Positions 36,993 to 46,505 are shown, numbered from the stretch's first letter. The stretch is 64,000 nucleotides of DNA from Microcoleus sp. FACHB-1515 (GCF_014696105.1 NZ_JACJPO010000019.1:1-64000); one strand, 5' to 3'. Numbers and translations are program-made. Notes: generated by a model not told the origin, from the letters alone.

Positions 36993-37565
36993 ATGAGAAC
37001 TTCGTCATTACGTCTTTTGCAAGACCCTACTGTTGTCGTTTTAGCTGCGGGGCATGGTGGCAGTGATTCAGGAGCCGTTAACCTACCTCATAAAGAGCGC
37101 GATCAAGCAATTGCGATCGTTGATCAAACTGCTGATCTGCTGCGATCGCAGGGCATTGAGGTAGAAATTGCTCCGCACAGTGAAGATACAGAGAAATCAA
37201 TTCAATGGGTCAACAGAAACTTTGGCTTTGGCGATGCTTGGGTATTGGAAGTACATCGTGATTCGGCTTCTGGATTGAGTTCGGATGATGCTTCACGTCG
37301 CTGTGGAATCTACTACGGCACTTCTGAAAGCAGCAAAGATGTTGGCAAATTCGTTCGTAATGCCTATATTTTGAACGGCGCTCATCCGAATTCATGGGCG
37401 CGACCTGATACTGCATCTCGGTTTGGTAGGCTCGGCTGGATTCGCCAAACTCGGCCAGTTGCTCATTTGCTAGAGCTAGGTTTTATGCAGGGAAAAAACG
37501 ACGATGCTCACCTAAGCTGGCTGGCGAAAATTGCATCTGCGGTCATTTTTGATGCTTTTACCTAA
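36993..37565 (+). CDS. N-acetylmuramoyl-L-alanine amidase-like protein without signal peptide
   Basis: A 190-residue amidase_3-type zinc hydrolase that would cut the amide between muramic acid and the peptide stem. Zinc ligands are recognisable: His in LAAGHGGSDSGAV (about 20), Glu in NLPHKERDQA (about 36), and His in EVHRDSAS (about 88). The catalytic Glu is in LLELGFMQG (about 165). The usual SxHxNA strand reads VHRDSA, and there is no secretion signal or binding repeat. It is therefore either cytoplasmic or exported by another route, as with endolysins or secreted effectors. It stands alone. Confidence 0.78.
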   Translation: MRTSSLRLLQDPTVVVLAAGHGGSDSGAVNLPHKERDQAIAIVDQTADLLRSQGIEVEIAPHSEDTEKSIQWVNRNFGFGDAWVLEVHRDSASGLSSDDASRRCGIYYGTSESSKDVGKFVRNAYILNGAHPNSWARPDTASRFGRLGWIRQTRPVAHLLELGFMQGKNDDAHLSWLAKIASAVIFDAFT

Positions 37566-37790
37566 TGCGCTTTTCAGTCGTTCATAAACTGCTCTATCGC
37601 TCGATTCTGCTGTAGCGATCGTGTTGGTGGCAGACGGCATCGCGTTTTGAGGAGACAAAACTAACTGCCACCGCTGAACACAATTGCAGCGCAACTGTAG
37701 TGTCGTTTGATATTCGATCGCTCTCGCTTACCGTAACCATTTCGCTGCTTTCCAACTAAGCTAAAAGCAGCGTTTTCCCTCGTGCCAACC

Positions 37791-38873
37791 ATGATCGAAC
37801 CCGTTGCGGCAGCGTTTGAGCGGCAAGACTATAAGCTGGCGGCCAAGCTGCTCAAACCGCTGTGGCAGCAATTTCCTGAAGATCCGACGGTGCAGCTTTA
37901 TGTGGCGCGGCTGCAAGAAGCGATCGGCAAATTTGACCAAGCCGATCGCCTCTATCGACAACTGCTGCGCGACACCACCAATCCAAAAATTGCGATGCAG
38001 GCAAGGCAGGGATTGCAGCAGATTGAAGCAGCACAACAGGAGCGCAGGCAGCAGGCGATCGCGCAGGCCACCGCTGACTCAGACGATCGCGCCGCTGGTG
38101 TTTTGGTGATTGAGCCGATCGCCGGAGCAGCGCGAGCAGAAGCGGTGCGGAACTTCGCCAAAATTATGCGGCTAGATGCGTATACGGCCAATCTTCAGCT
38201 TCCCAGTCGGCACTGGCGGTTGTATCGGACAGGAGCGATCGGGGAACTGCGCGTGTATGGCGAAGAATTGCAGCGCGGCGGCATTGCAAGTTTTTGGTGG
38301 GCGATCGAGCAGATCGAGCAAATTCGCGTGTTTCGTGTGCAGTATTTGCAGTCGGTTTCGCCGCCGACCGTTGTTTGCCTAGATGAAAACGGTCAGCTTG
38401 GAGCGCTGAAGTTCGACTGGCAGGAAGTGCAGCAGCGCGTTGAAGGCAGGCTACCGATTTTTGAAGATGTTGTGGACTTAGATTTGCACAAAAAGCTTCA
38501 GCGCAAAGAGCAAATCCGAGACTACGCGCAGTTTTGCGATTTGCATTTGACTCGGCGCAATTTGATCTTGCGATTTGGCGACAGCAGCTATCAGTTTCAG
38601 CAAGGCGTGGTTTTTGCCGCTGAGGATCAGCCTGCCAAAATCACCATTCGCCGCAGTTGGAATCAGATGATTGGCTATTTTCAGTCGCAACTGCCCGCCG
38701 TACCTTTGTCCTCCAGCTTCACGCCATTTGCCGAAACTGCGCTGGAGCATTTGAATTTGTTGAGTGCATTTCCGGCGCATATCGATTTGTTCCGCAAAGC
38801 GCCGACCGAGTGGGATCGCGCGTTTCAGCTTTATAGCGGACTGGCGTTTCTGCAAAAAAAGGGCACGGTTTGA
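37791..38873 (+). CDS. TPR-containing cyanobacterial protein
   Basis: A 360-residue protein. Two tetratricopeptide-like repeats occupy about 1-75 (AFERQDYKLAAKLLKPLWQQ and GKFDQADRLYRQLL). A Gln/Ala-rich helix leads to a domain of about 270 residues with mostly beta predicted content (HWRLYRTGAIGELRVYGEEL). I do not recognise this domain, although similar proteins exist in cyanobacteria. A GTG at 37782 is an alternative start. No membrane segment is present. It stands alone. Confidence 0.75.
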   Translation: MIEPVAAAFERQDYKLAAKLLKPLWQQFPEDPTVQLYVARLQEAIGKFDQADRLYRQLLRDTTNPKIAMQARQGLQQIEAAQQERRQQAIAQATADSDDRAAGVLVIEPIAGAARAEAVRNFAKIMRLDAYTANLQLPSRHWRLYRTGAIGELRVYGEELQRGGIASFWWAIEQIEQIRVFRVQYLQSVSPPTVVCLDENGQLGALKFDWQEVQQRVEGRLPIFEDVVDLDLHKKLQRKEQIRDYAQFCDLHLTRRNLILRFGDSSYQFQQGVVFAAEDQPAKITIRRSWNQMIGYFQSQLPAVPLSSSFTPFAETALEHLNLLSAFPAHIDLFRKAPTEWDRAFQLYSGLAFLQKKGTV

Positions 38874-38912
38874 GCCGCACCCTCGATCGCCTTTTGAACA
38901 AATGATTTTGAT

Positions 38913-39446
38913 CTAGTTGGTTTTTACCTGTTTTGCCATATCGCGGAAATAGTTGAGACTTGGACCCGGACGCCGCCGTCCATTGGTACTCATGCCCACC
39001 AAATATTTCGGGGCGAAGGTTTGCTCTGCTGAAGGTTGCACCACACCAACCGGAACGGCTGCGGGAGCCGACTCAGACAATTGTTCCACCTTGCCATTCT
39101 CGATCTTGGCAACTTGAACTTTGGGCTTGGGTGCAGGTGCTTCCGCTTTGGCAGCAGGCTTGGCAGCCTCGGCTTTCGCAGGCGGCGCGGCAGAAACAGG
39201 CTGCACTGGTGGTTCTACTTTCGGTTCTACTTTTGGTTCTGCTTTGGCCGCAGGCGCGGGCTGTGCGGGTGCGGCAGCTTTGGCAGGCGAAGCAGCGGGA
39301 AGGGTGGCGGCAGTCTCTTCTTTCGCTTCTTCCATTTCCATGAAATATTCTGACTTTTTACCCAAACCGATTAGCCCACCCAAGAAGCCGAAGATGCCTC
39401 CTAGAAAAGCTAGAGTGCCGCCGAGCAGCTTTTTGACAAGACCCAT
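38913..39446 (-). CDS. Membrane-anchored Ala/Pro-rich cyanobacterial protein
   Basis: A 177-residue protein. A glycine-rich hydrophobic helix (LLGGTLAFLGGIFGFLGGLI) near the N terminus is followed by GKKSEYFMEMEEAKEE. A long low-complexity linker of Ala, Pro and Lys (about 47-125) includes repeated EPKVEPKVEP. The C terminus FAPKYLVGMSTNGRRRPGPS, then LNYFRDMAKQVK, looks conserved. Its layout suggests a membrane tether with a short docking motif at the far end. Function unknown; I recall related proteins in other cyanobacteria. Confidence 0.75.
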   Translation of the reverse strand: MGLVKKLLGGTLAFLGGIFGFLGGLIGLGKKSEYFMEMEEAKEETAATLPAASPAKAAAPAQPAPAAKAEPKVEPKVEPPVQPVSAAPPAKAEAAKPAAKAEAPAPKPKVQVAKIENGKVEQLSESAPAAVPVGVVQPSAEQTFAPKYLVGMSTNGRRRPGPSLNYFRDMAKQVKTN

Positions 39447-39861
39447 TACGACGATCGCTCCCTCAAAATAAATCTCAAATTAGTGCTGATAGGTTTTTGC
39501 AACTCACCGCAAAAAACTCGATCGCTCACAAGAACCCAGATAACTATAGTAACCGAACGGCGATTCGTTTCCTTCTGTTCGTTTTCAAGATTTAGAAATG
39601 CCGATCAGTGGTGCGGCTTCCTCCTTGCTTACGGGGTTGGGGAGGATCAAGCGTCTGGAAACACGCCCTAGCCTCTACTGGCTCGGAAATCGAAGTAATC
39701 CTAAAGGCGATCGATCTGTTTCCCAATCGAACCACAGAAAATCAAAACATGCGATCGACAATTAACCCGCAAGGCTTAAAATGGCTCAATCGAATTTCCG
39801 GGCTGATCATCCTAGCATTTGGCCTGATCTCCCTATCTCCCTGGCACTGGCAAATCGAAGC
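39447..39861. other. Divergent intergenic region with a 31-bp repeat
   Basis: It holds both promoters and one copy of the 31-base repeat (39659-39689). A short plus frame (39608-39865) is not convincing. Confidence 0.45.
39659..39689 (+). repeat. 31-bp exact repeat, copy 1
   Basis: It is identical over 31 bases to 53673-53703 and has a small internal inverted repeat AGCC-TCTACT-GGCT. Four further upstream bases (TCTG) also match. It lies about 170 bases ahead of the M23 peptidase start. Confidence 0.8.
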
Positions 39862-41022
39862 ATGATCCATCGATCGACTGGGCATCCTACCGCACTCAAA
39901 TCAGTCTTCCTCGCCGTTCTGCTCGCGATCGGCCTTTGGCTAACGCAAATGGCGATCGCTCCCGCCCAATCGATAGATGACTTGCGCCAGCAGCAGCAGC
40001 AAATCGAACAGCAGCGATCGACCCTCAACCAAGAGCAAACTCGCCTGCGCGGAATGGAATCCGCCGCCACCGCGCAACTTGGCGGACTGCAAGACACAAT
40101 TCAATTCACCGCTGCCCAAATTGCCCAGCAGCAAGCGAAACTCCAATCCGCCACCGCGCAGCTTCAGAAATTGCAAGCAGATCTGGCGATCGCTGAGAAA
40201 AGCTACGAAGACCGCCAAATTGCCACCGTTGCCCGCCTGCGCTTTATGCAGCGACAGCAAAGCACACGCGGCTGGGCTGTTCTGCTGCAAAGCCGCGATC
40301 TCAACGAATTTCTCGATCGCCGCTGGCAGCTCAAGCGCGTTTATCAAGCCGATCGCGAAATTCTCACCAATCTGCAAGCTGCCGCTGATGCGATCGAGCG
40401 ACAGCAGCAGCAGATTGAAGACCAAAAAAACCAAATTGACTTGCTGACAGTGGAACTGCAAGCGCAGCAGTCACAATTCCAAGCGCAGGCCGAAACACAG
40501 CAGCAGTTGATCGATCGCCTCCGCCAAGATCGTCGCGCCCTCGAAGCTGCCCAAACTCAGCTTGAGCACGATTCCGAAAATCTTGGCATTTTAATTCGCC
40601 AGCGGCTCGCGATCGCCGCCAACCGCAACGTGCGCGGAACCGGAAAATTCGCGTTTCCCAGCGATGGCCCGATTACGAGCGGATTCGGAATGCGCGTGCA
40701 TCCGATTTTGGGCTACCGCCGCCTTCACGCCGGAATTGACTTTGGCGGAGCTTATGGCAGCCCGATTCGCGCAGCAGATGCGGGAACCGTAATTTTTGCG
40801 GGCTGGTACGGCGGCTATGGCAAAGCCGTAATTGTTTCGCACGGCGACGGACTGACCACGCTCTACGGCCACGCCAGCACCATCTACGTTTCCGAAGGCC
40901 AAATCGTTCAGCGCGGCCAAACGATCGCCGCGCTTGGCTCAACAGGATTTTCAACTGGCCCACATTTGCATTTTGAAGTGCGTCAAGCCGGAGAACCAAT
41001 TGATCCCCAGCAGTATTTATAG
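39862..41022 (+). CDS. Peptidoglycan M23 metallopeptidase with coiled coil (EnvC-like)
   Basis: A 386-residue exported protein; the start at 39862 gives MIHRSTGHPTALKSVFLAVL, with a signal peptide ending near APAQS. The coiled coil (about 35-245) is Gln-rich. The LytM domain follows (about 265-380): FGMRVHPILGYRRLHAGIDF holds the first His and Asp zinc ligands, and GPHLHFEVRQAG the catalytic HxH. Both are intact, so it may cut peptidoglycan itself or activate amidases, as EnvC does with a degenerate site. An amidase-like gene lies 2.5 kb upstream. The frame extends to 39781 but the signal peptide favours 39862. Confidence 0.92.
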   Translation: MIHRSTGHPTALKSVFLAVLLAIGLWLTQMAIAPAQSIDDLRQQQQQIEQQRSTLNQEQTRLRGMESAATAQLGGLQDTIQFTAAQIAQQQAKLQSATAQLQKLQADLAIAEKSYEDRQIATVARLRFMQRQQSTRGWAVLLQSRDLNEFLDRRWQLKRVYQADREILTNLQAAADAIERQQQQIEDQKNQIDLLTVELQAQQSQFQAQAETQQQLIDRLRQDRRALEAAQTQLEHDSENLGILIRQRLAIAANRNVRGTGKFAFPSDGPITSGFGMRVHPILGYRRLHAGIDFGGAYGSPIRAADAGTVIFAGWYGGYGKAVIVSHGDGLTTLYGHASTIYVSEGQIVQRGQTIAALGSTGFSTGPHLHFEVRQAGEPIDPQQYL

Positions 41023-41381
41023 ATACGTTGCCTCACCGGAGTTTATGCGTATAATGGATGCTTCCGATCGATCGCGAAGACGTAAGCAATCATGTCAATC
41101 AGGACGCTGCGCGATTTGTTTGACTACGATAAGAGAAATAAGGTTAGTCTTTAACATTAAGAGATTTAAGCGATCGAATTTTCGTGTATGTTTCCTAGCA
41201 GCAGTGTGACGTTTGGCCGCTGTTCACGCAAGCTCACAACTGAGCAGACCGCTCGCGAAGGGTCGATCGATGCCTGATGCTCGCTGATTAGACGATGAGA
41301 AAATGACCTTTTATGTGTTTCATTGCAGGCCATTACTTTCGTCCACTTTGTCATGAAAGGGTGCGATAAAGGGTAGGAGAA
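41023..41381. other. Intergenic region upstream of the 459-aa gene
   Basis: No gene is supported; short frames on the minus strand look like noise. An AGGAG ribosome site stands ahead of the next ATG. Confidence 0.4.
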
Positions 41382-42761
41382 ATGACAGACCGCCAGCCGC
41401 TCAACAAGAAGCGATCGCCGCAAAGTATCGCCCATGCCCAAGAAACAGTCTATAGCTTCCTATTAAAAATTGTGCAGCAATGGCCGCCAGAAGATGTGTT
41501 GACCGAATTTCGTCATCTATTTATTGAACATGCGGAAACAGCCAGTTCAACCATTCTGCCTGCGCTCTATGAAATCGTTTTTTCCAATCAAGAATTGGAA
41601 TTTCGTCACACGCTCAAACGCTCCTGCTACATCTTAATCAACAACTGGGAACTATCGCGCAGCCACCAAGCAATTCAAGCACTCATCAAGCTATTTGCAG
41701 ACTCTACTTTAGATAAACCCACAATATCGCCAACGCTCAAGCGGATGCGCGTCTGGGTGAAAAACTTCATCAGCAGCAGTGATTTTCAAGAACTCCGGCT
41801 GTTTGCAATGCGCTATGAAGAGCGCAATCGCCACTGGAGCGATCGCTATGTTTCCTATCTTTTAGTTCCGCAATATATCGACCTCAACAATCCGATCGAG
41901 CAGCGAGAAGCCGCCAAAATGCTTTCGCATAACTTGAAGGAGAAATTCAAGTTTGAGCTGGCGCTATATACGGCGCACAGCCAGCCTGCGATCGAAACGC
42001 CTGAACCGTCCGCACCCAAAAATCCAACCCTGCTGGGTGATGAAGGGCTGCGATTGATCAAGGCGATCGTGGCACGACGCGGTTTGTTTAGCCACACCAA
42101 CCTCGCCAATATTTTTTTGAAGCAAACGCAAAACCTCAGCTACCGCGACTTCAAAAAAGCTCTACAAAAATATTTGATCTTTTCTGTTGAAAACCACGAA
42201 TTTGTCGAAGCGCTCAATCATCAGCTTGCCGAAAAGCTAACGACGCTTTATGCAGCCCATGACGATCGATCGATCGATGATGCTTTGCTGTTGCGTACCA
42301 CCAACCGCGTCATTGAATTTCTCACTACAGAAGATCATCACGAACCCTCGTCGCTGTTTGTCCTGCTGCTTTCTCGCGGCACGCCGCTGACGCTTGTGGT
42401 GGTGTTGCTGAAGCTAATTTTGATTTGTCGCTATGCCCGCACGCACCTTGACGCCCGCATCGCCGAACTAATCAAGTACTATCAGGAATTTCCGCAAGAA
42501 GAATGCCAGTGGGTCGTCAGTTTTTTCGAGATTTTTAACATCACAATGACGATCTATGCAGAAAACATCGAGTACAACTTGGTGAGCATGAGCAACGGCC
42601 TCAAGCATTCCAACGGCAATGTAGACCGCAACTTAGAAACCTATCGCATCTTCTCGCAACTAAAGCAAGATGCCGCCAGCGAACCGGATTTGGCCGAGAT
42701 TGAAACAGTCCTGGAAGAAGATGAACCCGAAATTGCGATCGACGAAATGATTTCAAGCTGA
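41382..42761 (+). CDS. Conserved cyanobacterial protein of unknown function
   Basis: A 459-residue protein with a clean AGGAG ribosome site 6 bases ahead of the ATG. It is mainly helical, with repeated HEAT/ARM-like segments (LPALYEIVFSNQELEFRHTL, HQAIQALIKLFADS). A Pro-rich break near residue 205 splits it into two halves. A hydrophobic helix near 335-355 (LTLVVVLLKLILICRYART) may be a membrane or core helix. The C terminus is acidic (EIETVLEEDEPEIAIDEM). I recognise no enzyme motif. I recall similar proteins in other cyanobacteria, without known function. It is convergent with the ferredoxin gene. Confidence 0.78.
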   Translation: MTDRQPLNKKRSPQSIAHAQETVYSFLLKIVQQWPPEDVLTEFRHLFIEHAETASSTILPALYEIVFSNQELEFRHTLKRSCYILINNWELSRSHQAIQALIKLFADSTLDKPTISPTLKRMRVWVKNFISSSDFQELRLFAMRYEERNRHWSDRYVSYLLVPQYIDLNNPIEQREAAKMLSHNLKEKFKFELALYTAHSQPAIETPEPSAPKNPTLLGDEGLRLIKAIVARRGLFSHTNLANIFLKQTQNLSYRDFKKALQKYLIFSVENHEFVEALNHQLAEKLTTLYAAHDDRSIDDALLLRTTNRVIEFLTTEDHHEPSSLFVLLLSRGTPLTLVVVLLKLILICRYARTHLDARIAELIKYYQEFPQEECQWVVSFFEIFNITMTIYAENIEYNLVSMSNGLKHSNGNVDRNLETYRIFSQLKQDAASEPDLAEIETVLEEDEPEIAIDEMISS

Positions 42762-42768
42762 TCGGCCT

Positions 42769-43083
42769 TCATCTCGCCGCAAATGGATTGTGATACAGTC
42801 CAGCTTGACTTTCATGACCCACTTCAAACTGACAGTCGCTTTGCGCCGTTGCAATGCACAGCAGCACATAGCCCGCTGCTGCCTGAGTGGGTTTGAGCGC
42901 AACGGCAAGCGGCTGATCGACTTTGCCACTGAGCAGCCGTGCCGCGCAGGTGATGCAGGCTCCATAGCGACAGCCGACGGGCAATCGCAATCCGGCAGCC
43001 TCGATCGCCTCCAGAATAAATTGACCTTCGGCAACTTCGATCGCCAAATTGCGATTGACTAGTTCAATGCGGTAGTGTTTCAT
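42769..43083 (-). CDS. 2Fe-2S ferredoxin-type protein
   Basis: A 104-residue plant-type ferredoxin fold. The start at 43083 gives MKHYRIELVNRNLAIEVAEG. Cluster cysteines are in LPVGCRYGACITCAARLLSG (Cys-x4-Cys-x2-Cys) and VLLCIATAQSD near residue 82. It is 17 bases downstream of the SBP56 gene in the same direction, which suggests an electron carrier for that enzyme. The frame extends to 43110 and would then overlap the SBP56 stop. Confidence 0.88.
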   Translation of the reverse strand: MKHYRIELVNRNLAIEVAEGQFILEAIEAAGLRLPVGCRYGACITCAARLLSGKVDQPLAVALKPTQAAAGYVLLCIATAQSDCQFEVGHESQAGLYHNPFAAR

Positions 43084-43100
43084 TCGTTGAGATGCGATCG

Positions 43101-44465
43101 CTACACCCAAATATCCGATGTGCAGTCGCCACCGGGATAGCGCATTTCGTGAGCGCGAGCCGCACCTTTCGGTTCCGCGCCAAAATCAACAAAGAAATCG
43201 GGATTGACGCTCAAACCGCCATTCTCCGTGTCGCAATTAATTTGCAGCATATAGGAACCCGACTGCGCCATGTCCGGATAAAACTGATTGTCCCAAGTGC
43301 TAAACAGCGAATTGGTCACATACAGCCGCTTGCCATCGAGACTCAGTTGCAGCATTTGTGGCCCACCGCTAATTTTGTGGCCGTTCACCTCCGTCGCTTT
43401 GCCCAGCAAGCCGCCCACGTAAACCTGTCCGGTAAGCTTGGGATGTTGCGGATCGGTGATGTCGTACTGACGCAGATCGCCGTGCAGCCAGTTGGAGAAA
43501 TAGAGCCAGCGATCGTCCAGCGAAATCAGCAAATCGGTGATCAGTGAGGGCAGCGGCACAGGAAAGCCTTCCAGATCGACTGCGGGCACATCGATGATTT
43601 TCTCGACTTGCCAATGACCGTTGGGCTTGTGCCAGTGGATGATGTTGCTGCTCAAAGCGGCGCCAACGAAGCCGTGCGTACTTTCGGGATTGTGGTGAAA
43701 GCGAATTTCCAGCGGAATCAGGCCATCTTCGCCCAGATCGATCGACTGGAGAATTTCGCGTTTTTCCCAATCCCAAAAATGCACCTGCTGACCGTAGTTG
43801 CCCGCCGTCACATCATTCAGGTCAAAACCAGGGTAAAAGGTTTTCGGTGCGCCCCATTCGCTGCTGACCATGACGTTGTGGCGCGGCTGATACCAAAAGT
43901 CATAGTTATATTTCATTGCGGAATTTGGTTCGCGATCCCAGCGTCCGGCAATGTCGAAATTTTCATCGAGCAGCAAAAATCCACCGGGGCCGTTGCCTGC
44001 ACCATCGCCCAGCATCGAGATCATGATCTGCCCGTCTGCAAGGCAGTGAACCGTGTGCGGTGCGGTGAGATTTGTTTTTGCCTTAATTTCTTCTGGATCA
44101 ATGACTTTGTGGATTTTCGGTGCTTTCGCTTCTCCGACATCGACAATGTAGAGGCGGCTCGATCGAATCCCCGGAATGACCAAAAAGCGGCGCGATCGCG
44201 TCGGGTCGTCGTGGCAAGAGCTACAGGCATTCCAGCCAAAGTGGTGCAGTTCATCGCCGATGTAGGGCATTTCTAGCCGATGAATCACCTGCGAATAAGT
44301 GGGTGAAGCGGGGTCAACATCGATCGTTGCCAGATAGTCGGGCTGCTGAATGCCCGTTCCGGTGTAGAGCGCGATCGAATACAGCAGTTTTTCGCGATCG
44401 GCTTGCATTGCCGCTTGGGGTGTGGCGTATCCGGGGCCACAGCAGGCGTGATCCGAGGATGTCAT
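43101..44465 (-). CDS. Selenium-binding protein SBP56 / methanethiol oxidase family
   Basis: A 454-residue beta-propeller protein. Family members include methanethiol oxidase (methanethiol to formaldehyde, hydrogen sulfide and peroxide) and selenium-binding proteins. [14 protein letters not shown] supplies the N-terminal Cys pair, and [14 protein letters not shown] the conserved His and CxxC. His-rich blocks such as [19 protein letters not shown] and [16 protein letters not shown] follow and are likely metal ligands. [17 protein letters not shown] and HQISGGPQ-like blocks complete the propeller. The ferredoxin gene follows. The reaction in cyanobacteria is not settled. Confidence 0.93.
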   Translation of the reverse strand: MTSSDHACCGPGYATPQAAMQADREKLLYSIALYTGTGIQQPDYLATIDVDPASPTYSQVIHRLEMPYIGDELHHFGWNACSSCHDDPTRSRRFLVIPGIRSSRLYIVDVGEAKAPKIHKVIDPEEIKAKTNLTAPHTVHCLADGQIMISMLGDGAGNGPGGFLLLDENFDIAGRWDREPNSAMKYNYDFWYQPRHNVMVSSEWGAPKTFYPGFDLNDVTAGNYGQQVHFWDWEKREILQSIDLGEDGLIPLEIRFHHNPESTHGFVGAALSSNIIHWHKPNGHWQVEKIIDVPAVDLEGFPVPLPSLITDLLISLDDRWLYFSNWLHGDLRQYDITDPQHPKLTGQVYVGGLLGKATEVNGHKISGGPQMLQLSLDGKRLYVTNSLFSTWDNQFYPDMAQSGSYMLQINCDTENGGLSVNPDFFVDFGAEPKGAARAHEMRYPGGDCTSDIWV

Positions 44466-44555
44466 AGCGCGGACTCAAAGGAAGGTCACTTTTGAGTGTA
44501 GAAGCAACTCCGATTTCTCGATCGATAAAGTGTACTTTTCTTAAGAATCCAGCGG

Positions 44556-45275
44556 CTACAAATCCGGTTCAATTCCTGCCGCTCTAAGCTGCGCGATCAG
44601 CCGTTCCACGCGATCGCGTTCCTGTGCCAACCGCTCTTGTTCCTGTGCAACTCGTTCAGTTCCCCACAGCAGCAACTCGCCCGATTCATCCCACCAGCGC
44701 AACCAGCCACCCGATCGATTTTCGCGACTGCCCTGCCAAATGCCCAAAAACAAGTTCATTTCGGCAATCCAGAAGCGCCCCTGACTATCCGGCGGTTGCA
44801 GCTTGTAGCGCTTCGATTCGTCTAGACGGTAAACTTCGATCGCGTTTGTCTGCGGGTCGAACAGCACGTAGGTTGGCACTTTGAGAATTTGTTCGTAGAA
44901 AAACCATTTTCCGGGCGGATAGGTCGGCTTGATTGAATATTCGTCGCCCTCGGTATTCGAGAGGAATTCCATGACGACGATCGGCAAATCGCCCTGAAGC
45001 TGCGGCGTGTAGCTGCGCTGCACTTCGTCACGCGCCACGCGAATCGACGGCACATAGCCCCAGTCGGGTGCTTTGACGACGATGCGATCGTCCAGCGTGG
45101 CACAGATGCCGTAGTTCGTCATCACGAGCGCTTCAGGCGGCAACTTGTCCGCTAGGTCCAAGCTTTCCGTCAGCGCGGCAGCAATCAGCGGCTGATTGAT
45201 ATTGTCCACAGGCGATCGATCAAGTTCATAATCGTCCGGTAGCTTTTCCCAGGTAATTCGCACGGTCGCCACCAT
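44556..45275 (-). CDS. Uma2-family endonuclease-like protein (DUF820)
   Basis: A 239-residue protein with the Uma2/DUF820 restriction-endonuclease-like fold, common and multicopy in cyanobacteria. LPIVVMEFLSNTEGDEYS (about 94-111) and KVPTYVLFDPQTNAIEVYRL (about 131-150) are the family's PD-(D/E)XK-type strands; the usual ExK pattern is not perfect. The C terminus is a coiled coil (ERVAQEQERLAQERDRVERL). No biological role is established for the family. It stands alone. Confidence 0.88.
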   Translation of the reverse strand: MVATVRITWEKLPDDYELDRSPVDNINQPLIAAALTESLDLADKLPPEALVMTNYGICATLDDRIVVKAPDWGYVPSIRVARDEVQRSYTPQLQGDLPIVVMEFLSNTEGDEYSIKPTYPPGKWFFYEQILKVPTYVLFDPQTNAIEVYRLDESKRYKLQPPDSQGRFWIAEMNLFLGIWQGSRENRSGGWLRWWDESGELLLWGTERVAQEQERLAQERDRVERLIAQLRAAGIEPDL

Positions 45276-45392
45276 TGTTCAGCCTCAACGCGAACTGAGC
45301 TTAATTGTAGAGTCGATCGAGGCGCCCCGATACGGTATCGCCCTGCCGCCAATTTCCGCACAATAGAAAGAGCCGTTATTCCCTGGATTTCG

Positions 45393-45881
45393 ATGAATTC
45401 GATCGCCCCTACACTTCTTGCCACCAACGATTTTGTCATCACCTTTGCACCACTGTCGATCGAGGAAGTGTATCGCCTCGCAGACGATGGCGCAAACGGA
45501 GCGATCGTGCTGATGAGCGGCATGGTACGCAACCAAACAGACGGTCGGCCAGTGGTTGCGCTCGAATATCAAGCCTATGAGCCGATGGCGATCGAAGTGT
45601 TCAAGCAAATCGCCGCCCAAATTCGCCAAACCTGGACAGATGTAACTCGCGTCGTGATTCATCACCGGACGGGACGCTTGGGAATTGGCGAAATTAGCGT
45701 CCTCGTTGCGGTTGGCTGTCCGCATCGAGCAGAAGCGTTTGCCGCCTGTCAGTTTGCGATCGATACGCTCAAGCACACCGCTCCTATCTGGAAAAAGGAG
45801 TGGTATAGCGAGCAAGAAGGTAAGTTGTCCAGTAGCTGGGTAAGCATTGGCGCTTGTGAGCAACCAGGAGAAGATTGTTGA
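45393..45881 (+). CDS. moaE: Molybdopterin synthase catalytic subunit MoaE
   Basis: Large subunit of molybdopterin synthase, which adds sulfur from MoaD thiocarboxylate to precursor Z. The protein has 162 residues. GAIVLMSGMVRNQTDGRPVV matches the family N-terminal block. HRTGRLGIGEISVLVAVGCP is the central block, and the catalytic Lys lies in LKHTAPIWKKEWY. A small tail follows. No moaD or other molybdenum-cofactor gene is visible in the window. Confidence 0.94.
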   Translation: MNSIAPTLLATNDFVITFAPLSIEEVYRLADDGANGAIVLMSGMVRNQTDGRPVVALEYQAYEPMAIEVFKQIAAQIRQTWTDVTRVVIHHRTGRLGIGEISVLVAVGCPHRAEAFAACQFAIDTLKHTAPIWKKEWYSEQEGKLSSSWVSIGACEQPGEDC

Positions 45882-45963
45882 AGTCTCAGAGCCGATCGCT
45901 ACGCCTGCGTTTTTTTTGGGGAACAGGCCGAAGATTCGGCGGCACTCGACCAGCAAAATCGCT

Positions 45964-46428
45964 TCATTCTTGGACGGTGAGCGTATACTCGATGCGCGTG
46001 TCGGCCTCAAACGACCCGACCCAAATTCGGTATTCTCCGGCACTCCAGTCGGCATCTTGCACTGCTGCATTGAGGTTTGTGCGGCTGATGTCGTCTCCGC
46101 AGCGAATCGAGTTGCCGGGACCGCGCACCAGCAGCGTTGTGTCGCTCTCGCTGCTCACCTGCAAACTCAGGCGTGGCAGATCGCGCTGAAGCACCAAAAC
46201 GTGATCGGGCGTGGAGTCTGCAAATCCAACACAGAGATTTCCAGCCGGATCGCGATTGGCGATCGAGGCCAGCGAAACCGAACCTTGCGTAAAGCCCTGT
46301 ACTCGCTCTGAACCAAATCCGGGTGCAAGCTCGATCGTGCCAAAGTTGGCAGACTGCGCCCAAACAGGCAGCATCCCCAGCCCGATCGCCACACCGCTGC
46401 ACAAACTCAACATCGATCGCCACACCAT
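45964..46428 (-). CDS. Exported protein of unknown function
   Basis: A 154-residue protein; the start at 46428 gives MVWRSMLSLCSGVAIGLGML, with a signal peptide ending PVWAQS. The mature part is beta-rich and has two Cys (GNLCVGFADS, IRCGDDISR). The end DWSAGEYRIWVGSFE, then ADTRIEYTLTVQE, resembles the C-terminal strands of small pre-peptidase or C-type carbohydrate-binding-like domains. I do not assign a family. The frame extends to 46509 and would overlap the kinase stop as ATGA. The protein is periplasmic by prediction. Confidence 0.7.
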   Translation of the reverse strand: MVWRSMLSLCSGVAIGLGMLPVWAQSANFGTIELAPGFGSERVQGFTQGSVSLASIANRDPAGNLCVGFADSTPDHVLVLQRDLPRLSLQVSSESDTTLLVRGPGNSIRCGDDISRTNLNAAVQDADWSAGEYRIWVGSFEADTRIEYTLTVQE

Positions 46429-46505
46429 GATCACAACTCCTCGCCAGCTTGCCTTTCTCCATTTTTGCGTAGCGATCGATCGCCCGGCAATTTTGAGCCT
46501 GAGCA

